Positions 43,209 through 53,811 of a DNA stretch of 64,000 nt are shown here, one piece after another. Source of the DNA: Bin5 sp963662575 (GTDB lineage Bacteria; Chloroflexota; Anaerolineae; Caldilineales; Caldilineaceae). The notes under the pieces were generated by a model. That model did not search any database. It saw nothing but the letters and a program-made list of their open reading frames with translations, and had not been told where the DNA came from. The position numbers and the translations under genes were made by a program. The DNA lies in NCBI GenBank assembly GCA_963662575.1, contig OY759723.1:2418001-2482000 (forward strand), written 5' to 3'. The first letter of the stretch is position 1; each line of letters begins with the position of its first letter.

Positions 43209-44220
43209 GGGCCTTATGCTAGTTAGCGTTTGAAAAAAGTCCCCTGGTGAGATAACTTTGGAAGTCTCGACCAACCAAGGTAGCTCACCAGGAGGACCAA
43301 TCGAATGATAGCCCACTTTGACGACTTCTGTCTATGCGTGTATGTGCTCGTTGACGACATGTACAAGGAACTGGAAGGACAGCTGAGACGACCGGGGCCG
43401 GAGCCTGAGTGTAGCGACAGTGAATTGATTGCGATATGTCTCATCGGCGAATGTTTGGGATGGGATGTGGAAACAGAGTTACTCAATCATATGCAGGCAC
43501 ATCGGGATAAGTTTCCGATTTTGCCGGAGCAGAGCCGTTTCAATCGGCGGCGACGTAACTTGATGGGGGTCATCAATGAGATGCGGCGCATGATGTTGGC
43601 CAGGATGGAGCTCTACTGGGACGCACATTGTGTAATCGATAGCCTGCCCATTCCAGTGGTTCAATTCCATCTGGCGCCACAAGCGCGCGCCAAATGGTCC
43701 GATTGGGGGGCCGATTATGGGCCCGTTCCCTCCAAAAAGATGATGATCTTCGGTTTCAAGCTGCATATGCTGATCACGATGGGTGGCCTCATTATCGACT
43801 TCGAGTTAGCTTCGGCTAACGAACGCGACTTGGCTATCGGTCGCGAACTCCTTGCAGAACACGACAGCCGCATCGTCATCGGCGACAAGGCCTACGTAAG
43901 TAAACCGGCAGCTGAGGAACTCTGGCAATACAATCGCATCCGTCTGCTCACCAAGCCGCGCAAAAACCAGAAAAAACAGATTCCGGCACACGTCGCTCGC
44001 CTCTACGACTCGGTCCGCCAAATCATCGAAACAGTCACCAGTCAACTCAACGCACAGTTCTCGATTGAAACCAACCACGCTCACACGCTCACAGGCCTTT
44101 GTGCACGCTTATACACGAAATTGACCGCACATACCCTCTGCATTTATATCAACCGCCTCTTGGGCGTACCTGACTATCTGCAAATCAAGCAACTGGCCTT
44201 TCCCAACTAGCATAAGGCCC
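43209..44220 (+). mobile_element. IS982-family insertion sequence, complete
   Basis: 1012 bp. Ends are perfect 16-bp inverted repeats, GGGCCTTATGCTAGTT at 43209-43224 and its complement at 44205-44220. Flanked by an exact 5-bp target duplication AACTA (43204-43208 and 44221-44225). It contains one intact transposase gene and has landed inside mcrB, in the opposite orientation. Confidence 0.93.
43305..44210 (+). CDS. IS982-family transposase
   Basis: 301-residue DDE transposase. Candidate catalytic residues are Asp112 in CVIDSLPIPVV, Asp194 in VIGDKAYVSK and Glu242 in RQIIETVTSQL; SRFNRRRRNL near residue 78 is typical of the family. ATG 43305 follows AGGAGG. The frame is full length with no stop or frameshift, so the element may be active. 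Its stop codon lies within the right terminal repeat. Confidence 0.92.
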   Translation: MIAHFDDFCLCVYVLVDDMYKELEGQLRRPGPEPECSDSELIAICLIGECLGWDVETELLNHMQAHRDKFPILPEQSRFNRRRRNLMGVINEMRRMMLARMELYWDAHCVIDSLPIPVVQFHLAPQARAKWSDWGADYGPVPSKKMMIFGFKLHMLITMGGLIIDFELASANERDLAIGRELLAEHDSRIVIGDKAYVSKPAAEELWQYNRIRLLTKPRKNQKKQIPAHVARLYDSVRQIIETVTSQLNAQFSIETNHAHTLTGLCARLYTKLTAHTLCIYINRLLGVPDYLQIKQLAFPN

Positions 44221-44455
44221 AACTATTGAATCTGCGGAAAGTATGGCCCAGCCAAGGAATAGGCTGGTCTTTTACCAGAGCGCTTTCTAGCAATTGTGCC
44301 CAATCTTGTTGGCCCTCTAAAACTGAATCACGTGCGGTAGCTGTATTATTTCCAATTGCCATCTTGTAGTCATATTCGTCTTCATCTAAGTTTCCCGATT
44401 CTAAGTATCTTTGGGCAAGTTTGACATACTCGTCCCAACCTCTAGAGGTTATCAT
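44207..44455 (-). pseudogene. mcrB: mcrB 5' fragment, cut off by the IS
   Basis: ATG 44455 follows AAGGAG and opens MITSRGWDEYVKLAQRYLES; the frame runs to HTFRRFNS at the target duplication and then enters the IS, stopping at 44207. The split at Asn-Ser is exactly where the 3' part resumes with SWYLDRP when one AACTA copy and the IS are removed. No known domain is recognised in these ~77 residues; they would be the N-terminus of the DNA-binding part of McrB. Confidence 0.8.
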
Positions 44456-44527
44456 TTCTCTCCTTTCCGAATTCAAAGATCGTCTCTTAATGGTATCTCT
44501 TAGGGCAACTTGGGCAGCATTTATGTG

Positions 44528-45970
44528 TTACCACAACGACCCCAATGGCTCACACGCATTATACACATCACACTCCATCCGAATCGCAAACAACTCCGCC
44601 TCGAGCATCGAGATCTCCACCCGCACCGGCCTCCCCACCAACTCCCCAATATCTTCCCGCTCCCGCCAGCGCGGACGCGCGTAAAGATGGTCCCCGCTGA
44701 TCGGCAACGCCTCCTCCCACGTATAACCAGGAATCGGCTGCGCCGTCACCCCATCCAGCATCTGAACCCGGACCCCAGTGTGAGCCATCGAGCGCACGTT
44801 CAAACGTATCTCACCGTCACGCGGAATGATCACCTTGGTGCGCAACACTCCCTCGCGCCCCCACGTCTTGAGCGAACAAAAGCCGTCCAGCCGCAACTCG
44901 TAAATCATCGGGCTACGGTAACCGCTGCCATACGGCCAGTCGATCTCCTTGTCGACGCGGGCGGCGTGGCCGCCATAGTCGCCGATGACGAAGAAGAGAA
45001 GTCTGTCGTCATGCGTTCGCAGCATCTCCTTGCCGTAAGCCGAACCGCCTCCAACCTGGCCGTAGTCGCGCACGCCAATAAAAGGCTTACGCTCCGTACG
45101 GTACCAGTACAATCCGTTGTAGCTGTAAGCCAACTGCGTATCCATGCGCCCGAAATACTTGATCTGCGGCCAGTCGTTGCTGAGGCTCACCTCTTCGAAG
45201 CGGTCGCTGGTCATGATGTTGAGCAGTCCAATGTAGAAATCCTCATACGATCGCGGCGGCATGTCGTACAGTTCTGTCCCCACCCGGTCCAGCGCATCCG
45301 GCTGCATAATCGTGACAGGGCGCGTAAACTGCGTAAAGTCGGTTGTCGTCGACATCGCCACGCGGCGGTCACCGTAGACCGGCCGCACGAAAAGCTGGTA
45401 GAGCTCGGCCTCCCGGTTCCACAATATATCGCCGGCGATGTCGGAACCGGGGTCCAGCCACGGGCCTGACCGGTCAACGGTGAACTGCACACCGTCATCC
45501 GAGAATCCGCCCCAGGTAAGATGACGCGGCACGTCGAGCACCGCCGAGGCGTAGCCCCGCTCCGCCAGCGGCGTGCCTGCCAGCGAATGCACTGCGTGTG
45601 CCCAGATTGGCGCGTCGTCCTGGTCGACGACGACATCGGCGAAGCTCCGCCAGGCAGGGCCGGGCGTAGGACTGTAGACCGGATTAGGCCAGTTGAAGGG
45701 GTCGTCGGACAGCAGGCGGAACTGAAATTCACCGGCGCTTATCCCCGGCGTACGGTCGCGGCTCTCGCGTCCCGGAAATGCGATCAGATAGAGCGCGTAC
45801 TTGCCCAGGCGCTCGTCGTAAAATGCGGTCGGGTAGCCGCCGTAACCGTCCCAGCCAGAAGGGTAGAACTCGGTGAAGATCTCCTTGACGAAGGTCGGCT
45901 TGCCCCAAACGCGTTCCAGGCAGTCACGGCGTTCGAGCATCCAGTCGTCGAAGAACCATATGCCTCTCAT
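44528..45970 (-). CDS. Five-bladed-propeller glycosidase-like protein (paralogue C)
   Basis: 480 residues, the most divergent of the family in the window. It opens MRGIWFFDDWMLERR rather than with the IGS-LFIDD block, but keeps KYALYLIAFPGRESRDRTPG, LAYSYNGLYWYRTERKPF, LRLDGFCSLKTWG and a C-terminal sandwich ending RVEISMLEAELFAIRME. Its ATG overlaps the stop of paralogue D by 4 bp (ATGA), so the two are translationally coupled. Probably carbohydrate-active; residues for catalysis not assigned. Confidence 0.68.
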   Translation of the reverse strand: MRGIWFFDDWMLERRDCLERVWGKPTFVKEIFTEFYPSGWDGYGGYPTAFYDERLGKYALYLIAFPGRESRDRTPGISAGEFQFRLLSDDPFNWPNPVYSPTPGPAWRSFADVVVDQDDAPIWAHAVHSLAGTPLAERGYASAVLDVPRHLTWGGFSDDGVQFTVDRSGPWLDPGSDIAGDILWNREAELYQLFVRPVYGDRRVAMSTTTDFTQFTRPVTIMQPDALDRVGTELYDMPPRSYEDFYIGLLNIMTSDRFEEVSLSNDWPQIKYFGRMDTQLAYSYNGLYWYRTERKPFIGVRDYGQVGGGSAYGKEMLRTHDDRLLFFVIGDYGGHAARVDKEIDWPYGSGYRSPMIYELRLDGFCSLKTWGREGVLRTKVIIPRDGEIRLNVRSMAHTGVRVQMLDGVTAQPIPGYTWEEALPISGDHLYARPRWREREDIGELVGRPVRVEISMLEAELFAIRMECDVYNACEPLGSLW

Positions 45971-47493
45971 TGCGCGCCCGCTTCCCTGCTGCGAAAGCTA
46001 TACAGCCTTGCATCCTGCAGATGGAAACGCAGGCGCAGGGGTTGCCCGATCGGCAGGCGCGCATCCCCGCTCCAGCGTACGGCCTGGCGTACGCCATCAG
46101 TGTCGACCGTCTGGCAGTCCTCGCGAGTGAAACCGGGCAGAGGTTCGCCCGCAGCCGTCAGCGCCTCTACCGCCAGGCTGCCGGCTCCTGCGTCCACATT
46201 GACCTCCAACCCCTCGCCCGAAAGCTGCAGCGGGACCGTCTCCACCACGCCGTCGAAATGCCCGGCGTCCAGCGAGACAAATCCGTCCAACCGCCATTTC
46301 GCAAGCCCGATCGAGATCGTCTTTGGCGGCATCGGACCACCGTGCATCGTGTTGACCGCCGTATAGTAGTGCCACAACTCGTCGCCGACTACGATAGGCC
46401 GGTCAGCCGAGCACAAAATACAGCCGGCGTCAAAGCTGCCCGGTTCTCCGCGCGCGATGATGGGCGAACGGTCTTCGAAACGATGCCAGTTGTATCCATC
46501 TCGGCTGTGCACGAGTTGGGCCGCAATCGGACCGTCCCAGGGCGCCTGGTCGATCTCGGCCCCGGACTCCGATATCACTGCCGGCGCCTGCAAGCCTGAA
46601 CTGCCATCGGCGGCAACCGACGCAGGCATCCCGGACTCGCCCCGGGCATCCTTGATCACGTCAAATACCGGTAGAAACCCGAGAAACTGCTCGCCGTACA
46701 CAAAGCCCGACATGCCGTAGAACTCCGTGCGTTGGCCGGGGTCCTGGCACCATGCATCATCCAGCTCGTCGGGAACCAGACACACGTCATGGCTGGCCCA
46801 CGTCGTAAAATCCCGGCTCGTCGCCACCGCGACCAGGCGGCGCACATGCCCGCGCACCTCACCCCAGCGGCGATGAAACCCATAATACTCACCCGTCTTC
46901 GGATGGCGGGCGACGGTGACCGACTCAAGGATTTCGTCGTCGTCCAGGAGTATGGGGTTGCCATCGTACCCGCGCCAGTCCAGCCCATCAGCAGAAAAAC
47001 CAACCCAATAGCCGTCGTTCCCCTGTTCCCAGTTCCAACAGGCTATCTTATAGCGCTGGTCGGGCCGCGCATCGGTGTCGATAACGACCGTAGGGCTGTG
47101 CTTGTCGAAAAGAAGGATATTGTTGGAAACTGTGCCGTCAAATTCATGCCGCCCGAGACTGGGCTTGACCCAGTGGATACCGTCCTCGGACGTTGCGTAC
47201 AGAATAATATCGCCCGTACGTGAACGCAGACCCGGCGCGCGGTGCTGGTGTCCCCGTCCCAGGCGCGTGTTATACCACATGCGAAAAAGACCAGCGCTGC
47301 AATCGTAGTAAATGCTTCCGTAGATGTAGACGCGGCGCCCCTCCCACGGACGGTCCGGCCGTAGGACCGGCTGTTCCAGCTTGCGCGCCGGGTGCAGCGT
47401 GCGCACGACGCCCTGCTTGCTGCTGATTATCTCATCATCAATGAAAAGTTGAGGCTCTGAACCAATTAATCGCGCATCTGCCTTTGTCTGCAC
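45967..47493 (-). CDS. Five-bladed-propeller glycosidase-like protein (paralogue D)
   Basis: 508 residues, near-twin of paralogue A (37473-38939): identical blocks include GVVRTLHPA, TRLGRGHQHRAPGLR, FDKHSPTV, GEPGSFDAGCILCSADRPIV and NTMHGGPMPPKT. It differs mainly by a ~30-residue insert near residue 290 (GESGMPASVAADGSSGLQ and following). The C-terminus is LRLRFHLQDARLYSFRS. Located just downstream of the Dpp-type transporter genes, 67 bp after the frameshifted dppF, so probably part of that operon. Confidence 0.73.
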   Translation of the reverse strand: MQTKADARLIGSEPQLFIDDEIISSKQGVVRTLHPARKLEQPVLRPDRPWEGRRVYIYGSIYYDCSAGLFRMWYNTRLGRGHQHRAPGLRSRTGDIILYATSEDGIHWVKPSLGRHEFDGTVSNNILLFDKHSPTVVIDTDARPDQRYKIACWNWEQGNDGYWVGFSADGLDWRGYDGNPILLDDDEILESVTVARHPKTGEYYGFHRRWGEVRGHVRRLVAVATSRDFTTWASHDVCLVPDELDDAWCQDPGQRTEFYGMSGFVYGEQFLGFLPVFDVIKDARGESGMPASVAADGSSGLQAPAVISESGAEIDQAPWDGPIAAQLVHSRDGYNWHRFEDRSPIIARGEPGSFDAGCILCSADRPIVVGDELWHYYTAVNTMHGGPMPPKTISIGLAKWRLDGFVSLDAGHFDGVVETVPLQLSGEGLEVNVDAGAGSLAVEALTAAGEPLPGFTREDCQTVDTDGVRQAVRWSGDARLPIGQPLRLRFHLQDARLYSFRSREAGAQ

Positions 47494-47560
47494 AATGCTT
47501 GTCTCTCCCCCGCAGATTTGGGTCTGTCAATGGTTGATTGGCTGGCCGCGGTCCCCGGCA

Positions 47561-48537
<977 letters not shown>

Positions 48538-48627
48538 ACCAGGCTTTCTCACCGATTCATTTCGTTGTGGCGAGCTTCTAGCCGTCGAAACAGAGGTCTG
48601 AACACGAATCGCAGTTCGCAATCGCCG

Positions 48628-49665
48628 CTACGACGTACGCAGCGGCATCACCTTCCAGCACGCAGCCCGCGACTCACCATACTGCTCCAACACCGGCTCC
48701 TCCTCCCGGCAGCGATCATCCGCCAACGGGCAACGGGGCCAGAACTTGCATCCGGTCGGCAGGCTGACCAGGTCGGGCGGCAACCCGCTGATCGAGTACA
48801 AGCGATCTCCAGGTTCACTTTCCAGTGAGGGGACCGAACCGAGCAGCCCCTGTGTATACGGATGGCGGGGATTCAGGAGCACGTCATCGACAGGTCCGTT
48901 CTCGACCATGCGACCGGCGTACATCACCGCAACGCGGTCGCAACTGCCTGCGACAATCCCCATGTCGTGCGTGATAAAGAGAGCCGTCATGCCGGACTCC
49001 TGCGCCAACTCTTTGATCAGGTCCAGGATCTGCGCCTGCACCGTCACGTCCAGCGCGGTGGTCGGTTCGTCGGCCAGCAACAGACGCGGCTGGCACGAAA
49101 ACGCGATCGCAATCATCACCCGCTGCCGCATGCCGCCGCTGAACTGGTGGATGTAATTGTCGAAGCGGGCCCGCGGCGAGGGGATGCCGACGTGATCGAG
49201 GAGTTCCAATGCGCGCTCCCGCGCCTCCTCCCGGCTCAGTGCAAGGTGAATCTCCATTGCCTCGCTGATCTGGCGCCCAATCGTCATCGTCGGCGTCAAT
49301 GCGGTCATCGGCTCCTGGAAGATCATCGCGATCCTGCCGCCCCGGATCTGCTTCATTTCCTCAGCGCTGCACTGCAGCAGGTTCTTCCCCTCAAAATTGA
49401 TCTCGCCGGCAACCGCCTGGCCATTTCCCGGCAGCAGGCGCATAATCGACAGCGCAGTCATCGTCTTGCCGCAGCCGCTTTCGCCGACCAGGCCCAAAAC
49501 CTCGCCTTCGTAGAGGTCCAACGAGAGACCGTCGACTGCCCTGACCGTCCCCTGTTTTGTCTCAAACTGCGTGTGCAGCTCCTGGATCTGGAGCAGGGGT
49601 AATCGATCCGGTTCGACGCCGTTTGTCAGCGGGATCTCTGACTGGGAACTACCGTCCGTATCCAT
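48628..49665 (-). CDS. dppD: Dipeptide/oligopeptide-type ABC transporter ATPase
   Basis: 345 residues from ATG 49665, which lies 4 bp after the dppC stop. An in-frame ATG at 49701 would overlap dppC and lacks support. Walker A LVGESGCGKTMTALSI, Q-loop FQEPMTALTP, signature QFSGGMRQRVMIA, Walker B LLLADEPTTALD, and the OppD-type Cys region GCKFWPRCPLADDRC are intact. Pairs with the frameshifted dppF to energise the DppBC permease. Confidence 0.9.
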   Translation of the reverse strand: MDTDGSSQSEIPLTNGVEPDRLPLLQIQELHTQFETKQGTVRAVDGLSLDLYEGEVLGLVGESGCGKTMTALSIMRLLPGNGQAVAGEINFEGKNLLQCSAEEMKQIRGGRIAMIFQEPMTALTPTMTIGRQISEAMEIHLALSREEARERALELLDHVGIPSPRARFDNYIHQFSGGMRQRVMIAIAFSCQPRLLLADEPTTALDVTVQAQILDLIKELAQESGMTALFITHDMGIVAGSCDRVAVMYAGRMVENGPVDDVLLNPRHPYTQGLLGSVPSLESEPGDRLYSISGLPPDLVSLPTGCKFWPRCPLADDRCREEEPVLEQYGESRAACWKVMPLRTS

Positions 49666-49669
49666 CGCT

Positions 49670-50638
49670 TCACCGCCGCCTTTGCTCCGGGTTGAGTGCA
49701 TCGTTTAGTCCATCACCGAGGAAGTTAAAGCCGAGCACCACGAGCGCAAGTACAACCCCCGGCATCACTACCAGGTGGGGGTTGAAGCGCCACTGGCCCA
49801 GATTGTCACTGATCATCTCTCCCCAGCTTGCGCCCGGCGGCTGGATGCCGACGCCCAGAAAGCTGAGCGAAGCCTCCGACAGCATTGCGCCGCCAAAACC
49901 GACCGTGATTGAAACGATCAGCGGCCCCAGGCTGTTGGGGACCAGGTGGCTGAGGATAATGGTCCAGTTCGACGCGCCCAGCGCCCGTTCGGCCTCGATA
50001 AACTCCTTTTCGCGCAGAGAGAGGATCTGCCCCCGCACCAGCCGCGCCTTGCCATACCACTGCACCAGCGTCAGCGAGCCGAAGATCACCAGGTAGTCCA
50101 GATAGACGCGGTTGCCCTGGGATAGTGTCCACCCGTACTGCTCCTGCAATTGGAGTTGCAATTCAAGCACTTTTTCGCGAAAGACGACGCTGATGAAGGC
50201 AGCCAGCAAAATGTCGGGGAAAGCCATTGTGATATCGGCCAGGCGCATAACGAGGGCGTCGACCCAGCCGCCCAGAAATGCGCCGGCCGCACCCAGCACA
50301 ACGCCCAGGACAGTCGTGCCGATCGTAACGATCAGGCCGACCAGAAAGGCTGTGCGCGCGCCGTGCAGGATGCGGGTGAGCATATCGCGACCCAGGCCGT
50401 CAGTTCCCAGCCAGTGATCGACGCTTGGACCCTCGTTGATTCTGTAAAGATTTTGTTCGGTGTAGTCATACGGCGACATCCAGGGACCGAAAATGGAGAC
50501 GAAGAGGAGCAGGAGGGCGACAAAAAGCCCAAAAATGGCCAAGCGGTTGCGCATGAGCTGCTCCAGCGCATCCTGCCACAGGCTGCGTTGCTCCGGGATG
50601 GCAAAAATCTCGTGCTGCGCGCTGGCTTCTGCTGTCAC
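49670..50638 (-). CDS. dppC: Dipeptide/oligopeptide-type ABC permease, DppC type
   Basis: 322 residues from GTG 50638. N-terminal membrane helix LAIFGLFVALLLLFVSIFGP, then the conserved HWLGTDGLGRDMLTRILHGA before the transport domain, and the EAA-type loop AERALGASNWTIILSHLVPN. About six helices. Partner of the permease at 50774. These permeases can carry peptides or oligosaccharides; the surrounding carbohydrate-type genes favour the latter (inference). Confidence 0.9.
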   Translation of the reverse strand: MTAEASAQHEIFAIPEQRSLWQDALEQLMRNRLAIFGLFVALLLLFVSIFGPWMSPYDYTEQNLYRINEGPSVDHWLGTDGLGRDMLTRILHGARTAFLVGLIVTIGTTVLGVVLGAAGAFLGGWVDALVMRLADITMAFPDILLAAFISVVFREKVLELQLQLQEQYGWTLSQGNRVYLDYLVIFGSLTLVQWYGKARLVRGQILSLREKEFIEAERALGASNWTIILSHLVPNSLGPLIVSITVGFGGAMLSEASLSFLGVGIQPPGASWGEMISDNLGQWRFNPHLVVMPGVVLALVVLGFNFLGDGLNDALNPEQRRR

Positions 50639-50773
50639 TCTGATATCCTCAAGGTTTGTTTGAAATCTGGCACTTCCGCAAGTTAGGCTGTCGCGCGTCG
50701 CCGCGACCCGGGCGATGCCATGAATAGAGGCTCATACGTTACCCCGGTGGACAGTCTGAATTCCGCGCTGTGG

Positions 50774-51769
50774 TCATTCATAGGTGACGCGCGGATCCAG
50801 CCCACCGTATAACAGATCGGTCAGCAGGTTGACTGTCACGATGATCAGGGCTTGAAACAGGACGACCCCCATAAACACAGGATGATCGCCCGACATAAGC
50901 GTCTGAATCGCCAGTTTGCCTATGCCGGGAATGTTGAAAATCTGCTCGACAAAGAGACTTCCCGTCAGCAGCCCGCTTGTAACAAGCCCCATCGAAGTCA
51001 GCACCGGTATCATAGCTGTTCGCAGCATATGGCGGGCCACCACCAGCCGCTCCGGCATGCCTTTGGCCCGGGCCGTGCGCACAAAATCCTTGCCCAGCAC
51101 CTCTATGATGCCGGCTCGCGTCTGGCGCACGATCACCAGCATCGGGCCTGTTGCCAGCACAATGGCCGGCAGGATCGCTTGCCGCGAGAACATTCCATCC
51201 CATCCCCCGACCGTCTTAAAAACGGGGATCTTGAGTACGAATATGATCAGAAGGACCGGCCCGATCACATAAGCCGGGATCGAACTGGCGACGATCGAAC
51301 TCGTGACGATCGCGTAGTCGATGGTTGTATTCTGCTTGACCGCAGCCAGAACACCGAGCAAAATGGCGAAAAAGATAAGGAAAACCAACGCCCAAAAGGA
51401 CAATTGCGCGCTGATCGCCAAACGGCCGAGGACCATCTCCCGTACATTCGTACTCGTGCCGGTGTAGCCAGCCCCCCGACCTTCGCTGGCCGCCCTGTCA
51501 CTGGCGGCGCCGCCGAACGCCGCCAAGGATCGCCCCCAATTGCCCCCAAACATGGTCCCCAGATAGTCAAGAAACTGGATCATGAATGGCCGGTCCAGTC
51601 CGAGCGCTTTCTTGACTTCCGCATACCGCGTTTCGTCCTCCCACTCCTCCCCCAGCACAGCGCGCACCGGATCGATGGGACCAAAATAGCCCAGCGTGAA
51701 GGTGATTAGCATCACAATGATGACGGTTGGCGCCAGCACCGCGATCCTGCGAACCGCGTATAAAAGCAT
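50774..51769 (-). CDS. dppB: Dipeptide/oligopeptide-type ABC permease, DppB type
   Basis: 331 residues. It opens LLYAVRRIAVLAPTVIIVMLITF, the standard DppB first helix, and carries the EAA-type loop RTARAKGMPERLVVARHMLRTAMIPV and the C-terminal LLTDLLYGGLDPRVTYE. A Gly/Ala/Ser-rich insert at residues ~75-95 lies in the periplasmic-loop region and is unusual. Separated from dppC by 135 bp without a visible gene. Confidence 0.9.
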   Translation of the reverse strand: MLLYAVRRIAVLAPTVIIVMLITFTLGYFGPIDPVRAVLGEEWEDETRYAEVKKALGLDRPFMIQFLDYLGTMFGGNWGRSLAAFGGAASDRAASEGRGAGYTGTSTNVREMVLGRLAISAQLSFWALVFLIFFAILLGVLAAVKQNTTIDYAIVTSSIVASSIPAYVIGPVLLIIFVLKIPVFKTVGGWDGMFSRQAILPAIVLATGPMLVIVRQTRAGIIEVLGKDFVRTARAKGMPERLVVARHMLRTAMIPVLTSMGLVTSGLLTGSLFVEQIFNIPGIGKLAIQTLMSGDHPVFMGVVLFQALIIVTVNLLTDLLYGGLDPRVTYE

Positions 51770-51892
51770 ATCGATCGCCAGTATGAAAACGAAAAACGAG
51801 GAAAAGGGAACGAGGAGAGAGATGCTAGTGACAATCTCTCTCCTCTGTACTTCCTCTTGCTACATATTCAATTCAAACCACCGCCCGCGTCT

Positions 51893-53659
51893 CTACCGCG
51901 CAGCGATGAAGAGATGCTCAGGATTGCGCACGCCGTGGTCCAGGCTGCCGAACAGGGAATTCCAATCGCTGACCCATGGTTTGACAAGCATGTAAGCCGG
52001 CTCGGTGAAGTGGCCGATGCTGTACACTTCCTCGAAGAACAGACGTCCTGCCTCCTGGTACATCGGTATCGCCTCGGCGAGATCCATCGTCGAATCGGCA
52101 GTCATGCACAACGCTTCTGCCTCTGGAGGACCCCAAGAGTCTGCGCGTGAGCGGTTATACGTCCCAATCGGCGACGCGTTCTCACACACTGCCGAAAGGC
52201 CGGGATAGCGGGCCGCATACGAGCGCCGCACGATCTGGTACAACTCCGGATTGGACTGGAACACGTCTCTCGAACGCTCGATCACGACTTCCAAACCCAG
52301 ATTCTGCTTCCAGTACTGCTGCATCGCCTGCGCGATGCGAGTCAGATGGCCAACCTGGCCGCCAAAGCCGGCCTCACCCACGTGCATCCGAATCTGCGGG
52401 ACGTTCTCGGCTGAGCCGTAACTGGATTCAGCGAGCAGTTGGCGGGCCAGCTCCGGATCATAGCTGGGTGTATGGCACTCGCCATCGACAAAGCCCGGCC
52501 AACCCATCGGAATCAACTGACAGGCCGGTTGCCACATGCCCCGTAGCAGCGTATCCGCAATGACCTTGAAGTCAACCGCATGGGCCAGCGCCTGCCGCAC
52601 TTTGGTATCATCCATCGGCGCAAGATCGCGGGCGATGTAGAAGCTGCGGCTAACCTCATACTGGAACGGGAACATCTCCGCGCTCGTGGCGCGGCCCGGC
52701 TCCAGCAACTCGGCGGCTTCTAGCGGTCCATACTTCTCGGAGACGTCGTACTCATCGTTCTCATACGCGATCAGCGCCGTTTGCGGGTCCGAATAGTACT
52801 TGAGCACGACCTTCTCCAGGACGGGAGTATCGCCGCGCCAGTTTGGATTGGGGACAAGCTCGAAGGATCCCGGCTCAGAAGGCCCGACCCATTCTGGCTC
52901 GGTCGCGATCATGAACGGACCGGTCGCGCCGTGGCCAACGAACCAAGGCGTCTCATCCTCGGCCGGCGGACTGTATTGGGATGTCTCCGCCATGAGGAAG
53001 CGGTGCGGCAGCGAGAGGATCGCGGCAAAATCGCGGAACGGTTGCGTCAACTCGATCTGCACTGTAAGATCGTCAATGACCGTGATGCCCTCCAGTTCGG
53101 TGGCTGGATTCTCCTCCGCGCGCAATGCATCGTAGCCCTTGATGAAGCGGGCATAGGTCGTGCCGCGCGAGCCGGTGTTGGGCGAAGCGTGAAGTTCAAT
53201 CGACATCTTCACGTCCTCCGCCGTAAACGGTTCACCGTCCGCCGCCACGATCCCTTCTTTCACCGTGATCGTCCAAACGGTCTCATCTTCACTGGCGCTG
53301 AATCCCTCCGCCAGCCGGCCTTCCAGCGTTCCGTCCTCATTCATCCAGAAGAGCGTCTCAAAGGCCATGTTGAGCATGCCCGAGACAGCGTATCCGCCTG
53401 ATGTCTCGAAAGGATAGGGATAGCGCTGGCCGTAGTAGGTGCCCCAGCGCAGAACCTGTTCTTCCGCCATAGGCGTGTCCCCCGCCAAGGCTGCCCGTTC
53501 GCGCCAAACCGGCGACCAGGGCATGTACGAGGTAGATTCGGACATTTGGGCCTCTGCCGCCGCTGGGGGGCCTGCCGCCGGCGCGCACGCCGCGGTCACT
53601 GCCATCACCATGAGCATCAGCAGCCCAATCAGTACTTGAGATTTTCGGAATGCCTTCAT
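51893..53659 (-). CDS. ABC transporter substrate-binding lipoprotein, family 5
   Basis: 588 residues from ATG 53659. AAGGAG lies ~10 bp upstream and rules out a longer frame. Signal peptide MKAFRKSQVLIGLLMLMVMA ends in lipobox VTAAC, so the protein is lipid-anchored. Family-5 features include ETLFWMNEDGTLEGRLAEGF, WTITVKEGIVAADGEPFTAEDV and VRQALAHAVDF. Forms the importer with DppBCDF downstream; family members bind peptides, nickel or oligosaccharides. Confidence 0.9.
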   Translation of the reverse strand: MKAFRKSQVLIGLLMLMVMAVTAACAPAAGPPAAAEAQMSESTSYMPWSPVWRERAALAGDTPMAEEQVLRWGTYYGQRYPYPFETSGGYAVSGMLNMAFETLFWMNEDGTLEGRLAEGFSASEDETVWTITVKEGIVAADGEPFTAEDVKMSIELHASPNTGSRGTTYARFIKGYDALRAEENPATELEGITVIDDLTVQIELTQPFRDFAAILSLPHRFLMAETSQYSPPAEDETPWFVGHGATGPFMIATEPEWVGPSEPGSFELVPNPNWRGDTPVLEKVVLKYYSDPQTALIAYENDEYDVSEKYGPLEAAELLEPGRATSAEMFPFQYEVSRSFYIARDLAPMDDTKVRQALAHAVDFKVIADTLLRGMWQPACQLIPMGWPGFVDGECHTPSYDPELARQLLAESSYGSAENVPQIRMHVGEAGFGGQVGHLTRIAQAMQQYWKQNLGLEVVIERSRDVFQSNPELYQIVRRSYAARYPGLSAVCENASPIGTYNRSRADSWGPPEAEALCMTADSTMDLAEAIPMYQEAGRLFFEEVYSIGHFTEPAYMLVKPWVSDWNSLFGSLDHGVRNPEHLFIAAR

Positions 53660-53811
53660 TTTGACTGTTCTCCTTGACTGTTTTGACTTCGCGCCCGCCA
53701 GGGGCACACAATCTGAATTCTGCACAGCAAACGAATGCTCCGTGAACGCAAATGTCTCCTCTGTACGTCACCTCCTCATCGAGTCTGATATCCGCTGCCG
53801 CGGAACAGCTG

